In this document: in pieces, positions 1 through 9,635 of the stretch
How the letters are laid out: the number at the start of each line of letters is the position of its first letter
How positions within the stretch are numbered: position 1 is the stretch's first letter
Source: Spectribacter hydrogenoxidans
Lineage (GTDB): Bacteria > Pseudomonadota > Gammaproteobacteria > Nevskiales > Salinisphaeraceae
DNA length: 64,000 nt
Assembly (NCBI RefSeq): GCF_031846275.1
Contig: NZ_JAVRIB010000016.1
Location: forward strand, 7,918 to 71,917
Direction: 5' to 3'
Made by a program: the position numbers and the translations under genes
Notes under the pieces: model-generated
Seen by the model: the letters and a program-made list of their open reading frames with translations, nothing else
The model's database searches: none
What the model was told of the DNA's origin: nothing

Positions 1-1
1 G

Positions 2-691
2 CCGGCCGCGATGGCCGGTCACAGCCTGGGCGAGTACACCGCACTGGTGGCTGCCGGCGCGCTGGAATTCAGCGACGGCCTGCGGCTGACGGAGCTGCGC
101 GGCCAGGCGATGCAGAATGCGGTGCCGCCCGGCGAGGGCGCCATGGCCGCCGTGATCGGCCTGGATGACGACGCCATTGCCGAGGTCTGCCGGCAGGCGG
201 CCGGCGAGGGCGACGTGGTGGCGCCGGCCAACTTCAATTCGCCCGGCCAGGTGGTGATTGCCGGCGAGACCGCCGCGGTGGAGCGTGCCATGGCGCTGGC
301 GAAGGAACAGGGCGCCAAGCTGGTGAAGCGGCTGCCGGTGAGCGTGCCGTCGCACTGTGATCTGATGCGGCCGGCCGGCGAACGGCTGCGCTCGCACCTG
401 GCCGAGATTCCATTGCGCACCCCGTCGATCCCGGTGCTGCACAATGTGGACGCGCAGCAGCGCGAGGATGTCGACGGCATCCGCAAGGCGCTGGTATCCC
501 AGCTGGAACGGCCGGTACTCTGGACCGAAACCATCCGGGCATTGCATGGCGCGGGCATCGGGGTGATGCTTGAGTGTGGGCCCGGCAAGGTGCTGACCGG
601 CTTGAACAAGCGAATCGACCGTGACATCGACGCGACGGCGCTGCAGGACCCGGACGGCCTGACAGCGGGACTGGCCGCCGCGGCCGCCTGA
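2..691 (+). CDS. fabD: Malonyl-CoA:ACP transacylase FabD, 5' end missing
   Basis: FabD moves the malonyl group from CoA to acyl carrier protein to supply fatty-acid elongation in the cytoplasm. The frame is open from the window edge, so the N-terminal part (about 80-90 residues) lies outside. The nucleophile motif GHSLGEYTAL (Ser codon at 23-25) and the second catalytic motif SVPSHCDLM (His) are both present, and the C-terminus reaches a normal FabD end. The ATG at 11 is internal to the motif region and is not the start. fabG follows 21 bp downstream, as expected for a fab operon. Confidence 0.96.
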   Translation, partial: PAAMAGHSLGEYTALVAAGALEFSDGLRLTELRGQAMQNAVPPGEGAMAAVIGLDDDAIAEVCRQAAGEGDVVAPANFNSPGQVVIAGETAAVERAMALAKEQGAKLVKRLPVSVPSHCDLMRPAGERLRSHLAEIPLRTPSIPVLHNVDAQQREDVDGIRKALVSQLERPVLWTETIRALHGAGIGVMLECGPGKVLTGLNKRIDRDIDATALQDPDGLTAGLAAAAA

Positions 692-712
692 GACAGACGA
701 CGGGGGACTCCC

Positions 713-1450
713 TTGAACGAGCAGATTGCACTGGTCACCGGTGCCTCGCGAGGCATTGGGGCAGCGATAGCCCGAACCCTGGGTGAAGCGGGCGCCACGG
801 TGATCGGCACCGCGACCTCGGAAAAGGGCGCGGCCGCCATCGACAAGGCGCTGGCCGAGGCCGGCATCCAGGGCGGCGGCCGGGTGCTGGACGTGGCCGA
901 CCCGGACCATCCGGCGCAACTGGTGAAGGCGGTGACCGGGGACTTCGGCACCCCGACCATCCTGATCAACAACGCCGCGATCACCCGCGACAATCTCGTC
1001 ATGCGCATGAAGGACGAGGAATGGGACGCGGTGATCGACACCAATCTCGCCGGCGTCTACCGCTGCTGCAAGGCGGTGCTGCGCGGGATGATGAAGGCCC
1101 GCGGCGGCCGCATCGTCAGCATCACGTCGGTGGTCGGCCAGATGGGCAACGCCGGGCAGGTGAACTATTCGGCCGCCAAGGCGGGTGTCATCGGCCTGAC
1201 CCGCTCGCTGGCCCGTGAAGTGGCCTCCAGGGGCATTACCGTCAACGCGGTGGCGCCCGGATTCATCGATACCGACATGACCCGCGACCTGCCCGAGGCA
1301 CAGCGCGAGGCGCTGCTGGGCCAGGTGCCGCTGGGACGACTGGGCGCGGTCGACGACGTGGCCGCGGCCGTGCGCTTTCTCGCATCCGAGTCCGCCGGTT
1401 ACATCACCGGCGAAACCATCAACGTCAACGGTGGCCTCCACATGGGGTGA
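713..1450 (+). CDS. fabG: 3-oxoacyl-ACP reductase FabG
   Basis: NADPH-dependent reduction of 3-oxoacyl-ACP in each elongation cycle. The 245-residue SDR fold has the cofactor motif TGASRGIG (residues 10-17), an NNAAITRDN motif where NNAG is more usual, and the catalytic set Ser139, Tyr152, Lys156 (YSAAK). The length is normal for FabG. The start is a TTG at 713, preceded by a purine-rich GGGGGA at 702-707; no ATG fits the conserved N-terminus better. It lies between fabD and acpP. Confidence 0.96.
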   Translation: MNEQIALVTGASRGIGAAIARTLGEAGATVIGTATSEKGAAAIDKALAEAGIQGGGRVLDVADPDHPAQLVKAVTGDFGTPTILINNAAITRDNLVMRMKDEEWDAVIDTNLAGVYRCCKAVLRGMMKARGGRIVSITSVVGQMGNAGQVNYSAAKAGVIGLTRSLAREVASRGITVNAVAPGFIDTDMTRDLPEAQREALLGQVPLGRLGAVDDVAAAVRFLASESAGYITGETINVNGGLHMG

Positions 1451-1452
1451 AG

Positions 1453-1487
1453 CCGGTCTGGCGTTTGTAGCCTGGACCGGGGTTTTT
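1453..1487 (+). terminator. Possible attenuator hairpin upstream of acpP
   Basis: CCGGTC at 1453-1458 pairs with GACCGG at 1475-1480 and is followed by GGTTTTT. The 16-nt loop makes it a weak intrinsic terminator. Its position between fabG and acpP would fit partial termination before a gene that needs its own strong promoter. A TAAAAT box at 1491-1496 could be the -10 of that promoter, but no convincing -35 is seen. Confidence 0.35.
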
Positions 1488-1567
1488 GCCTAAAATGGCG
1501 CGCCATTGCCGGAAAGACCCCGCAACAACTCAAGGGCGAATCAGCCCGATACCGCAGGAGCATAAGC

Positions 1568-1807
1568 ATGAGCAGTGTGCAGGAACGAGTTAAGAAGATC
1601 ATCGCCGAGCAGCTGAGCGTGGGTGAGGACCAGGTCACCAGCGAAGCATCATTCGTCGACGACCTGGGTGCCGACTCCCTCGATACGGTCGAGCTGGTCA
1701 TGGCGCTGGAAGAAGAGTTCGAGATCGACATTCCCGACGAGGAAGCCGAAAAGATCGTGTGCGTGCAGGACGCGGTCGATTACATCAAGTCGCACGCCGA
1801 GAGCTGA
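1568..1807 (+). CDS. acpP: Acyl carrier protein AcpP
   Basis: Small acidic carrier of growing acyl chains. The 79 residues have the usual ACP length and charge, with the phosphopantetheine attachment site Ser37 in GADSLDTVEL. An upstream GCAGGAG (1555-1561) is a good ribosome site for the ATG at 1568. It sits between fabG and fabF, the standard order. Confidence 0.98.
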   Translation: MSSVQERVKKIIAEQLSVGEDQVTSEASFVDDLGADSLDTVELVMALEEEFEIDIPDEEAEKIVCVQDAVDYIKSHAES

Positions 1808-1855
1808 TCGCCCGGCGGTTTCGTTCGCGGTTCCATCGGCAGGTCAGGGGGCAAC

Positions 1856-3100
<1,245 letters not shown>

Positions 3101-3107
3101 TCCATTC

Positions 3108-4481
3108 GTGATGAACACGGCAATCTCGGCTCCGGCCGGTTGCCGGGTGCGCGCGTTGCCGCTGCCGGCGGCCGGATTCGACGCTCTGGCCCTGCACCGG
3201 CACAACCCCGAGCGCTATCCGTTCCTGCTGGAATCCAGTGCCGGGGCGGTGGCCCAGGGGCGTTACGACATCGTCTTCGCCTTTCCCGGCGAGGCGCTCT
3301 GCCTGGACGGCCGTCACCTTGACGGCCCGGGCGCCGCCGGGGCCGGCGGCGACTTTCTTACTGCCCTGGATCACTGGCGGACGCAGGTTCCGCCATTGCC
3401 GCCCGGCGAGCTGCCGTTTACCGGTGGCTGGTTCGTCTATCTGGGCTATGAACTGGCCGGCCAGGTGGAACCGCACCTGCCGTGGGCGGCCGACCCGGTT
3501 CTGCCACGGGCGCTGGCGGTCCGCTGTCCGGCCGCACTGATCCACGACCGTCGCGAGCAGGCGCTGTTCGCGGTAGCGGAACCCGAAGCCGAGGCCTGCC
3601 TCGACGACCTGGCGGCGGATCTGGCCGCCTGTGGGCGTACACCGGACCGGGCGGTCACGGTGCGCGACTGGGACGAGGACGAGCCCGAACGCTATCTGGA
3701 TCATGTCAGCCGCATCCGCGAGTACATCCGGGCCGGCGACGTGTTCCAGGTGAACCTGTCGCGGGCCTGGCGGGCGCGGCTGGCGCCGGAAACCGGGCCG
3801 GCCGACCTCTACTCGGCGCTGCGGCGGGCCAATCCGGCGCCGTTTTCCGGGCTGATGACCTGGGACGGGGCGTCGGTGATCAGTTCCTCCCCGGAGCGTC
3901 TGCTGCGTCTGGCCGGCGACCGGGCCGATACCCGTCCCATTGCCGGCACCCGGCCGCGGCGCGGCGACGATGCCGCGATGACCCGGGAACTCATGGCCCA
4001 TCCCAAGGAACGGGCCGAACACGTGATGCTCATCGACCTGGAACGCAACGACCTGGGCCGGGTCTGCCGCTATGGCAGCGTGACCGTGGACGAGCTGATG
4101 ACGGTGGAGTCCTACGCTCACGTGCACCACATCGTGTCGAACGTGTCCGGCCGCCTGCGGCCCGGGGTGGGGCCGGGGGCGGCGCTGCGGGCGGTGTTTC
4201 CGGGCGGCACCATTACGGGGTGTCCCAAGGTGCGCTGCATGGAGATCATCGCCGAGCTGGAAGCGGACCCGCGAGGCGCCTATACCGGCGCCTTCGGGTA
4301 TCTGGGGCGTGACGGCCGCCTGGATACCAACATCCTGATTCGCAGCCTGGCCCAGCGCGGCGACTCGCTCAGCCTGCGCGCCGGCGCCGGCATCGTGGCC
4401 GACTCCGATCCGCGCCAGGAACTGGCGGAAACCCGGGCCAAGGCGCGCGGGATGCTGCTGGCGCTGGGGCTGACGGCATGA
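3108..4481 (+). CDS. pabB: Aminodeoxychorismate synthase component I PabB
   Basis: Converts chorismate plus ammonia to 4-amino-4-deoxychorismate for folate synthesis. The 457-residue protein has an N-terminal PabB/TrpE-type domain and a C-terminal chorismate-binding domain with PIAGTRPRR, HPKERAEHVMLIDLERNDLG, FPGGTITGCPK and GAYTGAFGY motifs. The PIAGTRPRR motif, with Ala in place of Lys, is typical of PabB rather than TrpE, and the next gene is pabC, which settles the assignment. GTG at 3108 or ATG at 3111 could be the start. Confidence 0.92.
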   Translation: MMNTAISAPAGCRVRALPLPAAGFDALALHRHNPERYPFLLESSAGAVAQGRYDIVFAFPGEALCLDGRHLDGPGAAGAGGDFLTALDHWRTQVPPLPPGELPFTGGWFVYLGYELAGQVEPHLPWAADPVLPRALAVRCPAALIHDRREQALFAVAEPEAEACLDDLAADLAACGRTPDRAVTVRDWDEDEPERYLDHVSRIREYIRAGDVFQVNLSRAWRARLAPETGPADLYSALRRANPAPFSGLMTWDGASVISSSPERLLRLAGDRADTRPIAGTRPRRGDDAAMTRELMAHPKERAEHVMLIDLERNDLGRVCRYGSVTVDELMTVESYAHVHHIVSNVSGRLRPGVGPGAALRAVFPGGTITGCPKVRCMEIIAELEADPRGAYTGAFGYLGRDGRLDTNILIRSLAQRGDSLSLRAGAGIVADSDPRQELAETRAKARGMLLALGLTA

Positions 4482-5308
4482 GCGCACCGGTGATGCGGGT
4501 TCACGGTGGAACGCCCGAGGCGGTCGATCCCATGGACCGGGGTCTGCATTACGGCGACGGCATATTCCGCACGCTGCGCATGGTGGGCGGCCTGCCGGTC
4601 GCCTGGCCGTTTCACGTGGCCCGGCTGACGCATGATTGTGGCCGGATCGGCCTGCCGCCACCCGATCCGGACGCGCTGGCCGCCGATGTCGCGGCGCTGT
4701 TCGCCGACGGCAGCGATGGCATCCTCAAGATTCTGATCACCCGCGGCGTGGGTGGACGCGGTTACACCCCGCCGTCGACCGCCGAGGCCTGCTGCCGCCT
4801 GTACCGGTTCGCGCCGGCTGCCCATCCGCCCGAGCATGCCGACACCGGGATTATCCTCGGTCATTCCGGGATGGCGCTCGGCTGTCAGCCGGCGCTGGCC
4901 GGCATCAAGCACTGCAACCGGCTGGAGCAGGTGCTGGCGCGCCGGGAATGCGCGGATCATGGCTGGCCGGAAGCGCTGATGGGCACGGCGGACGGGCGGC
5001 TGGTCTGTGGCACCATGAGCAACCTGTTCGCGGTCGTCGACGACGCGGTGGTGACCCCGGCGATTGTCGATGCCGGCGTGATCGGCGCCACCCGGCAGCG
5101 CCTGATCGAGGCCTGCCGCGCGGCAGGCAGATCGGTCATGGAAACGGATATTCATCCGGCGGCGCTCGCGCGGGCCGAGGAAATATTTGTCTGTAACAGT
5201 GCAATGGAGATCTGGCCGGTGCGGCAGTGGGCGGAACAGCATTACCCGGTGGGGCCGTTCACGCGGTGGTGTCAGGCGCAACTGGCGGCGGCATGCGCGG
5301 GTTTCTGA
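4478..5308 (+). CDS. pabC: 4-amino-4-deoxychorismate lyase PabC
   Basis: PLP enzyme (fold-type IV aminotransferase) releasing pyruvate to give 4-aminobenzoate. Key features are the HYGDGIFRTLR start region, the PLP lysine in GIKHCNRLEQVLA and the MSNLFAV motif. 276 residues, normal length. Its ATG overlaps the pabB stop in ATGA, indicating translational coupling. The 3' end overlaps the start of mltG by 16 nt. Confidence 0.93.
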   Translation: MSAPVMRVHGGTPEAVDPMDRGLHYGDGIFRTLRMVGGLPVAWPFHVARLTHDCGRIGLPPPDPDALAADVAALFADGSDGILKILITRGVGGRGYTPPSTAEACCRLYRFAPAAHPPEHADTGIILGHSGMALGCQPALAGIKHCNRLEQVLARRECADHGWPEALMGTADGRLVCGTMSNLFAVVDDAVVTPAIVDAGVIGATRQRLIEACRAAGRSVMETDIHPAALARAEEIFVCNSAMEIWPVRQWAEQHYPVGPFTRWCQAQLAAACAGF

Positions 5309-6291
5309 TCAGCCTGCTGCTGTTTGCGGTGCTGGCCGGCGCCGCACTGGCGGCCGATGTCTGGCGCTTTCTGGATTCCACGGTACCAACGGCGGAGACT
5401 GCCACGGTGCAGATTCCGTCCGGCGCCGGCTTCCGGCAGGTGGTGGCGCGACTGGATCAGGCCGGTCTGTTCCGCCATGCCCGTGACCGTTACTACCTGA
5501 TCGGCTACGCCCGGCTGCGGGGGGTGACCGGGCAGGTGAAAAGCGGCGAATACGCCCTGGAGCCGGGCCTGCGCCCGCCGGCGGTGCTGAACGCGCTGGT
5601 GCGCGGGCGGACGGTGCAACACCGGCTGACGGTGGTGGAGGGGTGGACGTTCCGGGAACTGCGGTCCGCGGTCGAGGCCCATCCGGCGATCCGAACCACG
5701 ATGGCGGAGGCGGATGGCGCCGAGATCATGGCGGCCATCGGCGCGCCCGACCTGCATCCCGAGGGCCGGTTCCTGCCAGACACCTACCTGTTTCCCCGCG
5801 ATACCACCGATGTCGAGTTCCTGCGGCGGGCGTTCGAGTCGATGGAAGCCACGCTGGCTGATATCTGGGCCGATCGCCGGGCGGATCTGCCGCTGGAATC
5901 ACCCGAGGAGGCCCTGATTCTGGCCTCGATCATCGAAAAGGAGACCGGCCGGGCCGGCGAGCGTGACCGCATTGCCGGCGTATTCATCCGGCGGCTGGAA
6001 AAGGGCATGCTGTTACAGACCGACCCCACGGTGATCTACGGCATTGAGGAATTCGACGGCAATCTGCGGCGGCGCGATCTCGAGGCCGACGGGCCCTACA
6101 ACACCTACAAGCGACCGGGACTGCCCCCCACGCCGATCGCGCTGCCGGGCCGGGCCGCGCTGGAAGCGGCGGTGCAGCCGGCCGAGGGGGATGCGCTGTA
6201 TTTCGTCTCCCGCGGTGACGGCACGCACGTGTTCTCCCGCACCTATGAAGCGCATCGGCGGGCGGTGCGCGAATACCAGCTGAACCAATGA
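5293..6291 (+). CDS. mltG: Endolytic murein transglycosylase MltG (YceG-like)
   Basis: Inner-membrane lytic transglycosylase that cuts nascent glycan strands and sets their length. With the ATG at 5293 it is 332 residues: a signal-anchor segment (about residues 4-20), a LysM-like region, then the YceG catalytic domain with ASIIEKETG (catalytic Glu) and the LQTDPTVIYG and YNTYKRPGLPPTPI motifs. The longer frame from 5227 would overlap pabC further and put extra residues before the membrane anchor, so 5293 is preferred. Confidence 0.93.
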   Translation: MRGFLISLLLFAVLAGAALAADVWRFLDSTVPTAETATVQIPSGAGFRQVVARLDQAGLFRHARDRYYLIGYARLRGVTGQVKSGEYALEPGLRPPAVLNALVRGRTVQHRLTVVEGWTFRELRSAVEAHPAIRTTMAEADGAEIMAAIGAPDLHPEGRFLPDTYLFPRDTTDVEFLRRAFESMEATLADIWADRRADLPLESPEEALILASIIEKETGRAGERDRIAGVFIRRLEKGMLLQTDPTVIYGIEEFDGNLRRRDLEADGPYNTYKRPGLPPTPIALPGRAALEAAVQPAEGDALYFVSRGDGTHVFSRTYEAHRRAVREYQLNQ

Positions 6292-6905
6292 GCGGATGTT
6301 TCATCACCCTCGAGGGCACGGAAGGGGCCGGCAAGAGCAGTGCCGTGCCGATCATCCGCAACTTGCTGGAGCAGGCAGGCCAGCGCGTGGTGGTGACCCG
6401 CGAACCGGGCGGTACGCCGCTGGCCGAGGCCATCCGCGGGGTGCTACTGGCCGACCATGGCGAACCGATGCCGGCCATGAGCGAGCTGCTGCTGATGTTC
6501 GCCGCCCGGGCCTCGCATCTGCGCGACTGCATCGAGCCGGCGCTGGCCGCCGGAGCCTGGGTGATCTGCGACCGTTTCACCGACGCCAGCTATGCCTATC
6601 AGGGGGCGGCCCGCGGGCTCGGCTCCGACGCGGTGGCCACGCTGGAACAGCTGGTGCAGGGCGAACGCCGGCCGGATCGGGTGCTGTGGTTCGATCTGCC
6701 GGTGGAAGTCGGCATCGAGCGGGTCAACGGCCGTGGCGCGTCGAACCGTTTCGACCGGGAACTGCAGGCATTCCACGAACAGGTCCGTCAGGCCTATGCC
6801 GCGCGGGCCGAGGCCGATCCCGATCGTTATCGGCGGGTGGATGCCGCCGCCCCGAGTGAGGCGGTCGCCGACCAGATCCGGCGCCTGATCGGGGCGCTGT
6901 TATGA
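6288..6905 (+). CDS. tmk: Thymidylate kinase
   Basis: Phosphorylates dTMP to dTDP. 205 residues with P-loop EGTEGAGKSS, the DR(Y/F) motif in CDRFTDASYAYQG and a C-terminal lid region. The start overlaps the mltG stop (ATGA) and the end overlaps holB by 4 nt, so it is translationally coupled on both sides. Confidence 0.95.
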   Translation: MSGCFITLEGTEGAGKSSAVPIIRNLLEQAGQRVVVTREPGGTPLAEAIRGVLLADHGEPMPAMSELLLMFAARASHLRDCIEPALAAGAWVICDRFTDASYAYQGAARGLGSDAVATLEQLVQGERRPDRVLWFDLPVEVGIERVNGRGASNRFDRELQAFHEQVRQAYAARAEADPDRYRRVDAAAPSEAVADQIRRLIGALL

Positions 6906-7906
6906 GCGAACCGGGCGGCCATGAGCTCTATCCCTGGCAGCAGGAGGTCTGGGCCCGTTTTGCCCCGGTTCTGCGCGGTGAGCGCGCCGGCCATGCCCTG
7001 CTGCTGACCGGGGCACCGGGCATCGGCAAGCGCCATCTGGCCGGGGTGATTCTGCGCGCTCTGCTCTGTGAACAACCGGATACGGCGCGGCTGCCCTGCG
7101 GCCAGTGTCGGGCCTGCGCCCAGGTGGCGGCGGGTTCGCACCCGGATCATTCCCGGCTGGAGCCGCCGGAACCCGGCAAGACCATCGGCATCGACGCGGT
7201 ACGCGAGTTCTGTCGACGGCTCTACACCACATCCCAGTTCGCCGGCGGCCGGGTGGGGCTGATCGATCCGGCGGACCGGCTCACGGTGCAGGCGGCGAAC
7301 AGCCTGCTCAAGGCGCTGGAAGAGCCTCCGGCGGGGTCGCGCATCCTGCTGCTGACGGACCGGCGCGACCGCGTGCTGCCCACCATTCGCAGTCGCTGCC
7401 AGATCTGGCGCGTGGACCGACCGGATCCGGCCGGGGTGGCCAGCTGGCTGGCCACCATGCCGGCCGCGGTTGCCGACGCCATGCCGCTGGCTCGCCATGC
7501 CCCGTTACAGGCCCTGACCCTGGCCGAATCCCCCGTGGTCACCGAGCAGGGAGCGCTGTTCGAGGGGCTGGCGAACCTGCTGGCCGCACGGCGCGATCCG
7601 GTCAGCCTCGTGGCCGACTGGCAGAAAGCCGAGCCGGGCTGGGTGGTCGACTGGCTTTATCGGGTGGTGGCCGACCTGCTCAAGCTGACCTCGGGGGCGT
7701 CCGAAGACACGCTTGTTTTCCGGGATCGTGCGCGGGAACTGCGGCGCATGGCAGAATTGCTGGACGGGCAGGCGTTGCGCCGGTTGCCGCCGACGCTGAC
7801 ACGCACCCGCCGATTACTCGACGCCAGCGTCGATCGCCAGCTCACGCTGGAATCGCTGGCCATTGCCTTTCTGGACTGCCGCCGCCGGGAGAAACGAGCC
7901 GCATGA
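6902..7906 (+). CDS. holB: DNA polymerase III delta' subunit HolB
   Basis: Clamp-loader subunit. The AAA+ fold carries GAPGIGKRHLAG in the P-loop position, a zinc-binding cluster LPCGQCRACAQ (about residues 64-75) and the sensor region NSLLKALEEPP; the C-terminal collar domain is less conserved. 334 residues, normal length. Overlaps tmk and the downstream PilZ gene by 4 nt each. Confidence 0.93.
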   Translation: MSEPGGHELYPWQQEVWARFAPVLRGERAGHALLLTGAPGIGKRHLAGVILRALLCEQPDTARLPCGQCRACAQVAAGSHPDHSRLEPPEPGKTIGIDAVREFCRRLYTTSQFAGGRVGLIDPADRLTVQAANSLLKALEEPPAGSRILLLTDRRDRVLPTIRSRCQIWRVDRPDPAGVASWLATMPAAVADAMPLARHAPLQALTLAESPVVTEQGALFEGLANLLAARRDPVSLVADWQKAEPGWVVDWLYRVVADLLKLTSGASEDTLVFRDRARELRRMAELLDGQALRRLPPTLTRTRRLLDASVDRQLTLESLAIAFLDCRRREKRAA

Positions 7907-8268
7907 GTGCCGACACCGCCGCGCAGCCGGGGATCATCACCCTGGAACTGGCCGACAAGCAGGCGCTTTATGCCGCCTACATGCCGTTTCTGAGTAACGG
8001 CGGCCTGTTCGTGCCCCGCAGCCAGCTGCGCGGGCAGCAACTCGAGATGGGCGACGAGGTGTTCCTGCTGGTCAACCTGGTCGAGCACAGCGAGCGCCTG
8101 CCGGTGGCCGGCCGGGTGGTCTGGATCACGCCGCGCGGCGCGCAGGGTCAGCGTCAGCCGGGCATCGGGGTGCAGTTCTCGTCGCAGGATGGTGGCTCCA
8201 CCCAGCAGAAACTGGAATCGCTGCTGGCGGGCTCGCTGGAGTCCGCGCGGCCGACAAATACGCTTTAG
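7903..8268 (+). CDS. pilZ: PilZ-domain protein, type IV pilus PilZ class
   Basis: 121-residue single-domain protein. The PilZ barrel is recognisable from GGLFVPRSQLRGQQLEMGDE and VAGRVVWITP through GIGVQFSS. The N-terminal RxxxR element needed to bind cyclic di-GMP is absent, as in the Pseudomonas/Xanthomonas PilZ proteins that act in pilus biogenesis without binding the nucleotide. It overlaps the holB stop (ATGA), matching the conserved holB-pilZ order. Pilus genes are not in the window, so the role is from family knowledge. Confidence 0.9.
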   Translation: MSADTAAQPGIITLELADKQALYAAYMPFLSNGGLFVPRSQLRGQQLEMGDEVFLLVNLVEHSERLPVAGRVVWITPRGAQGQRQPGIGVQFSSQDGGSTQQKLESLLAGSLESARPTNTL

Positions 8269-8302
8269 CCTGCTTACCGGGCAGTTTAGCGGCGAGCAGA
8301 CC

Positions 8303-8380
8303 GGCCGCATGAATGCGGCCCTACCGCGAATCGGGTCGGCCCAACAGCGATGCCGGCCGTAGGGCGCCATTCATGGCGCC
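8303..8380. repeat. REP-like double hairpin, copy A
   Basis: Two 18-bp hairpins facing each other. At 8303-8320 GGCCGCAT and ATGCGGCC flank GA and are followed by CTAC. At 8363-8380 GGCGCCAT and ATGGCGCC flank TC and are preceded by GTAG. The arms differ between hairpins but stay self-complementary, and the centre and the CTAC/GTAG flank are kept. Copies C and D, and single hairpin B, share this plan. Confidence 0.8.
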
Positions 8381-8415
8381 TGCCCGAATCAACGGGCCGC
8401 CCAACGTTGCAAAAA

Positions 8416-8647
8416 CGTCATTGCGAGGCCCCGACAGGGGCCGCGGCAATCTCGCACCCTCCCGGCAATTCAGCGTTTCCAGAGCTTCAAGACAGAAGAA
8501 GATTCCGTTCCGCCCCGAACGGGATTCGGGAGCGGGATGCCCTGTGGCATGTGTTGGCAGCTGCAGGGCCAACCCGTTGCCCGGGTTCACTTCATGCCCG
8601 GAGCCACTCGGATAAGATGGCCGCGGCGCTACGCGCCTCGCCATGAC
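8416..8647. repeat. Interspersed element with GTCATTGCGAGG-type ends, long copy
   Basis: Begins CGTCATTGCGAGG and ends CCTCGCCATGAC, whose reverse complement is GTCATGGCGAGG, so the ends form an inverted repeat. The left end continues with GGCCCCGACAGGGGCC, itself a hairpin. The core of about 180 bp shows no gene. The 510-bp gap 8269-8778 consists mostly of this element, copy A and the short copy at 8656. Confidence 0.7.
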
Positions 8648-8655
8648 AGATGCCC

Positions 8656-8757
8656 CGTCATTGCGAGGCCCCGACAGGGGCCGCGGCAACCTCATAGCCT
8701 GACTTCCGGCAGCTGGCCTTCGAAGACCGCGTCGGCGCTAGCGCGCCTGGCAATGAC
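8656..8757. repeat. Interspersed element with GTCATTGCGAGG-type ends, short copy
   Basis: The first 38 bp (8656-8693) match 8416-8453 with one change. The right end CCTGGCAATGAC is the reverse complement of GTCATTGCCAGG. Same end structure as the neighbouring long copy with a shorter core (about 100 bp in all), which suggests a non-autonomous palindromic repeat rather than a gene. Confidence 0.7.
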
Positions 8758-8778
8758 AGCGTTCAGGGCTGGACGCTG

Positions 8779-9435
8779 TCAGGAAGCCCGAGCCCGCGGT
8801 GCTGCCTCCTCGGTAGCCCGTTCCCGGCTCATTGCCACCCAGATCATGTCGAACAGCACCGGGGCCTTCTCGGTCAGCGGTTCACTCTGGCCGCGCACCA
8901 GCCACATGGAAATCTTGCGGGTGGCCACGCCCAGGAAGAGGTCGAGCAGGTCCTTCTCGTCCACGTCCTCGCGGAATATGCCCTGCTGGCGGCCCTCGCC
9001 GAGCACCTTCATGAAGATGGACATCAGTTCCGGCTGGCGGAAGGTGTCGTCGCGCCGCCAGGTGTTGAGGTACACCGAACTCATGATGATCTGGGCCACC
9101 CGGGGATTGTTCTCGAAGTAGTCGAGCATCACCCAGAACACCTTGCGCAGCCGGTCCTTGTAATTCTCGATACCGCTCAGGTGATCGATCATCCGCTTTG
9201 CCAGCTCGCTCAGCCAGGAGTCAAGACTGGAAAAAAGTAGGGTTTCCTTGCTGCCATAATATTTGTAAATGGTCTGCAGGCTCACGCGGCCCATGGTGGC
9301 CACGTCGATGAGCTTGACGCGGTGGTACTCCTGCTCCGAGAAAAGCGCCAGCACGGCCGCTTCGATACGTTCGCGGGTCTTGATATCCATGTCCGCGATC
9401 GACAGGAGGCGCGGGTCTACTTGATCCATTTTCAC
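8779..9435 (-). CDS. TetR-family transcriptional regulator
   Basis: 218 residues. An N-terminal helix-turn-helix (about residues 18-65) has RERIEAAVLALFSEQ, then VKLIDVATMGRVSLQTIYKYYGSKETLL, a standard TetR DNA-binding domain. A C-terminal ligand-binding domain follows. It is transcribed away from the thiolase/FadB/FadE genes, so control of those genes, with an acyl-CoA as possible ligand, is a reasonable inference. In Pseudomonas the terpene regulator AtuR is also TetR-type, but this gene is 6 kb from atuA. The ATG at 9429 is an alternative start. Confidence 0.88.
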   Translation of the reverse strand: MKMDQVDPRLLSIADMDIKTRERIEAAVLALFSEQEYHRVKLIDVATMGRVSLQTIYKYYGSKETLLFSSLDSWLSELAKRMIDHLSGIENYKDRLRKVFWVMLDYFENNPRVAQIIMSSVYLNTWRRDDTFRQPELMSIFMKVLGEGRQQGIFREDVDEKDLLDLFLGVATRKISMWLVRGQSEPLTEKAPVLFDMIWVAMSRERATEEAAPRARAS

Positions 9436-9635
9436 ACCTTTTCAACAACAGATATTACCGGGCGCCATCCCGGGGTGGCCCATGATAACCGCGATGACAG
9501 AAGCGTGAAAAGCGGCCGACGATCGGTCGATCAGGCGAGTTGATTTTTGCCGGCTTTTTGATTAGGTTTCTTTCCGGTATCTGGCGCGGCTGCTCTGCCG
9601 GCGCACACGTAACACTTATTACAGGAAATCAAGCG
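9436..9635. promoter_or_regulatory. Divergent control region between tetR and thiolase
   Basis: 200-bp gap holding the promoters of both divergent transcripts. A short inverted pair CCGGG...CCCGG lies near 9458-9474. ACAGGAA at 9621-9627 is the thiolase ribosome site. No clear long palindrome was found, so an operator for the TetR protein is not assigned. Confidence 0.4.

Noticed and set aside
5227..5292. Longer N-terminus for MltG
   Set aside because: It would lie inside pabC and precede the membrane anchor, and the ATG at 5293 fits the family.
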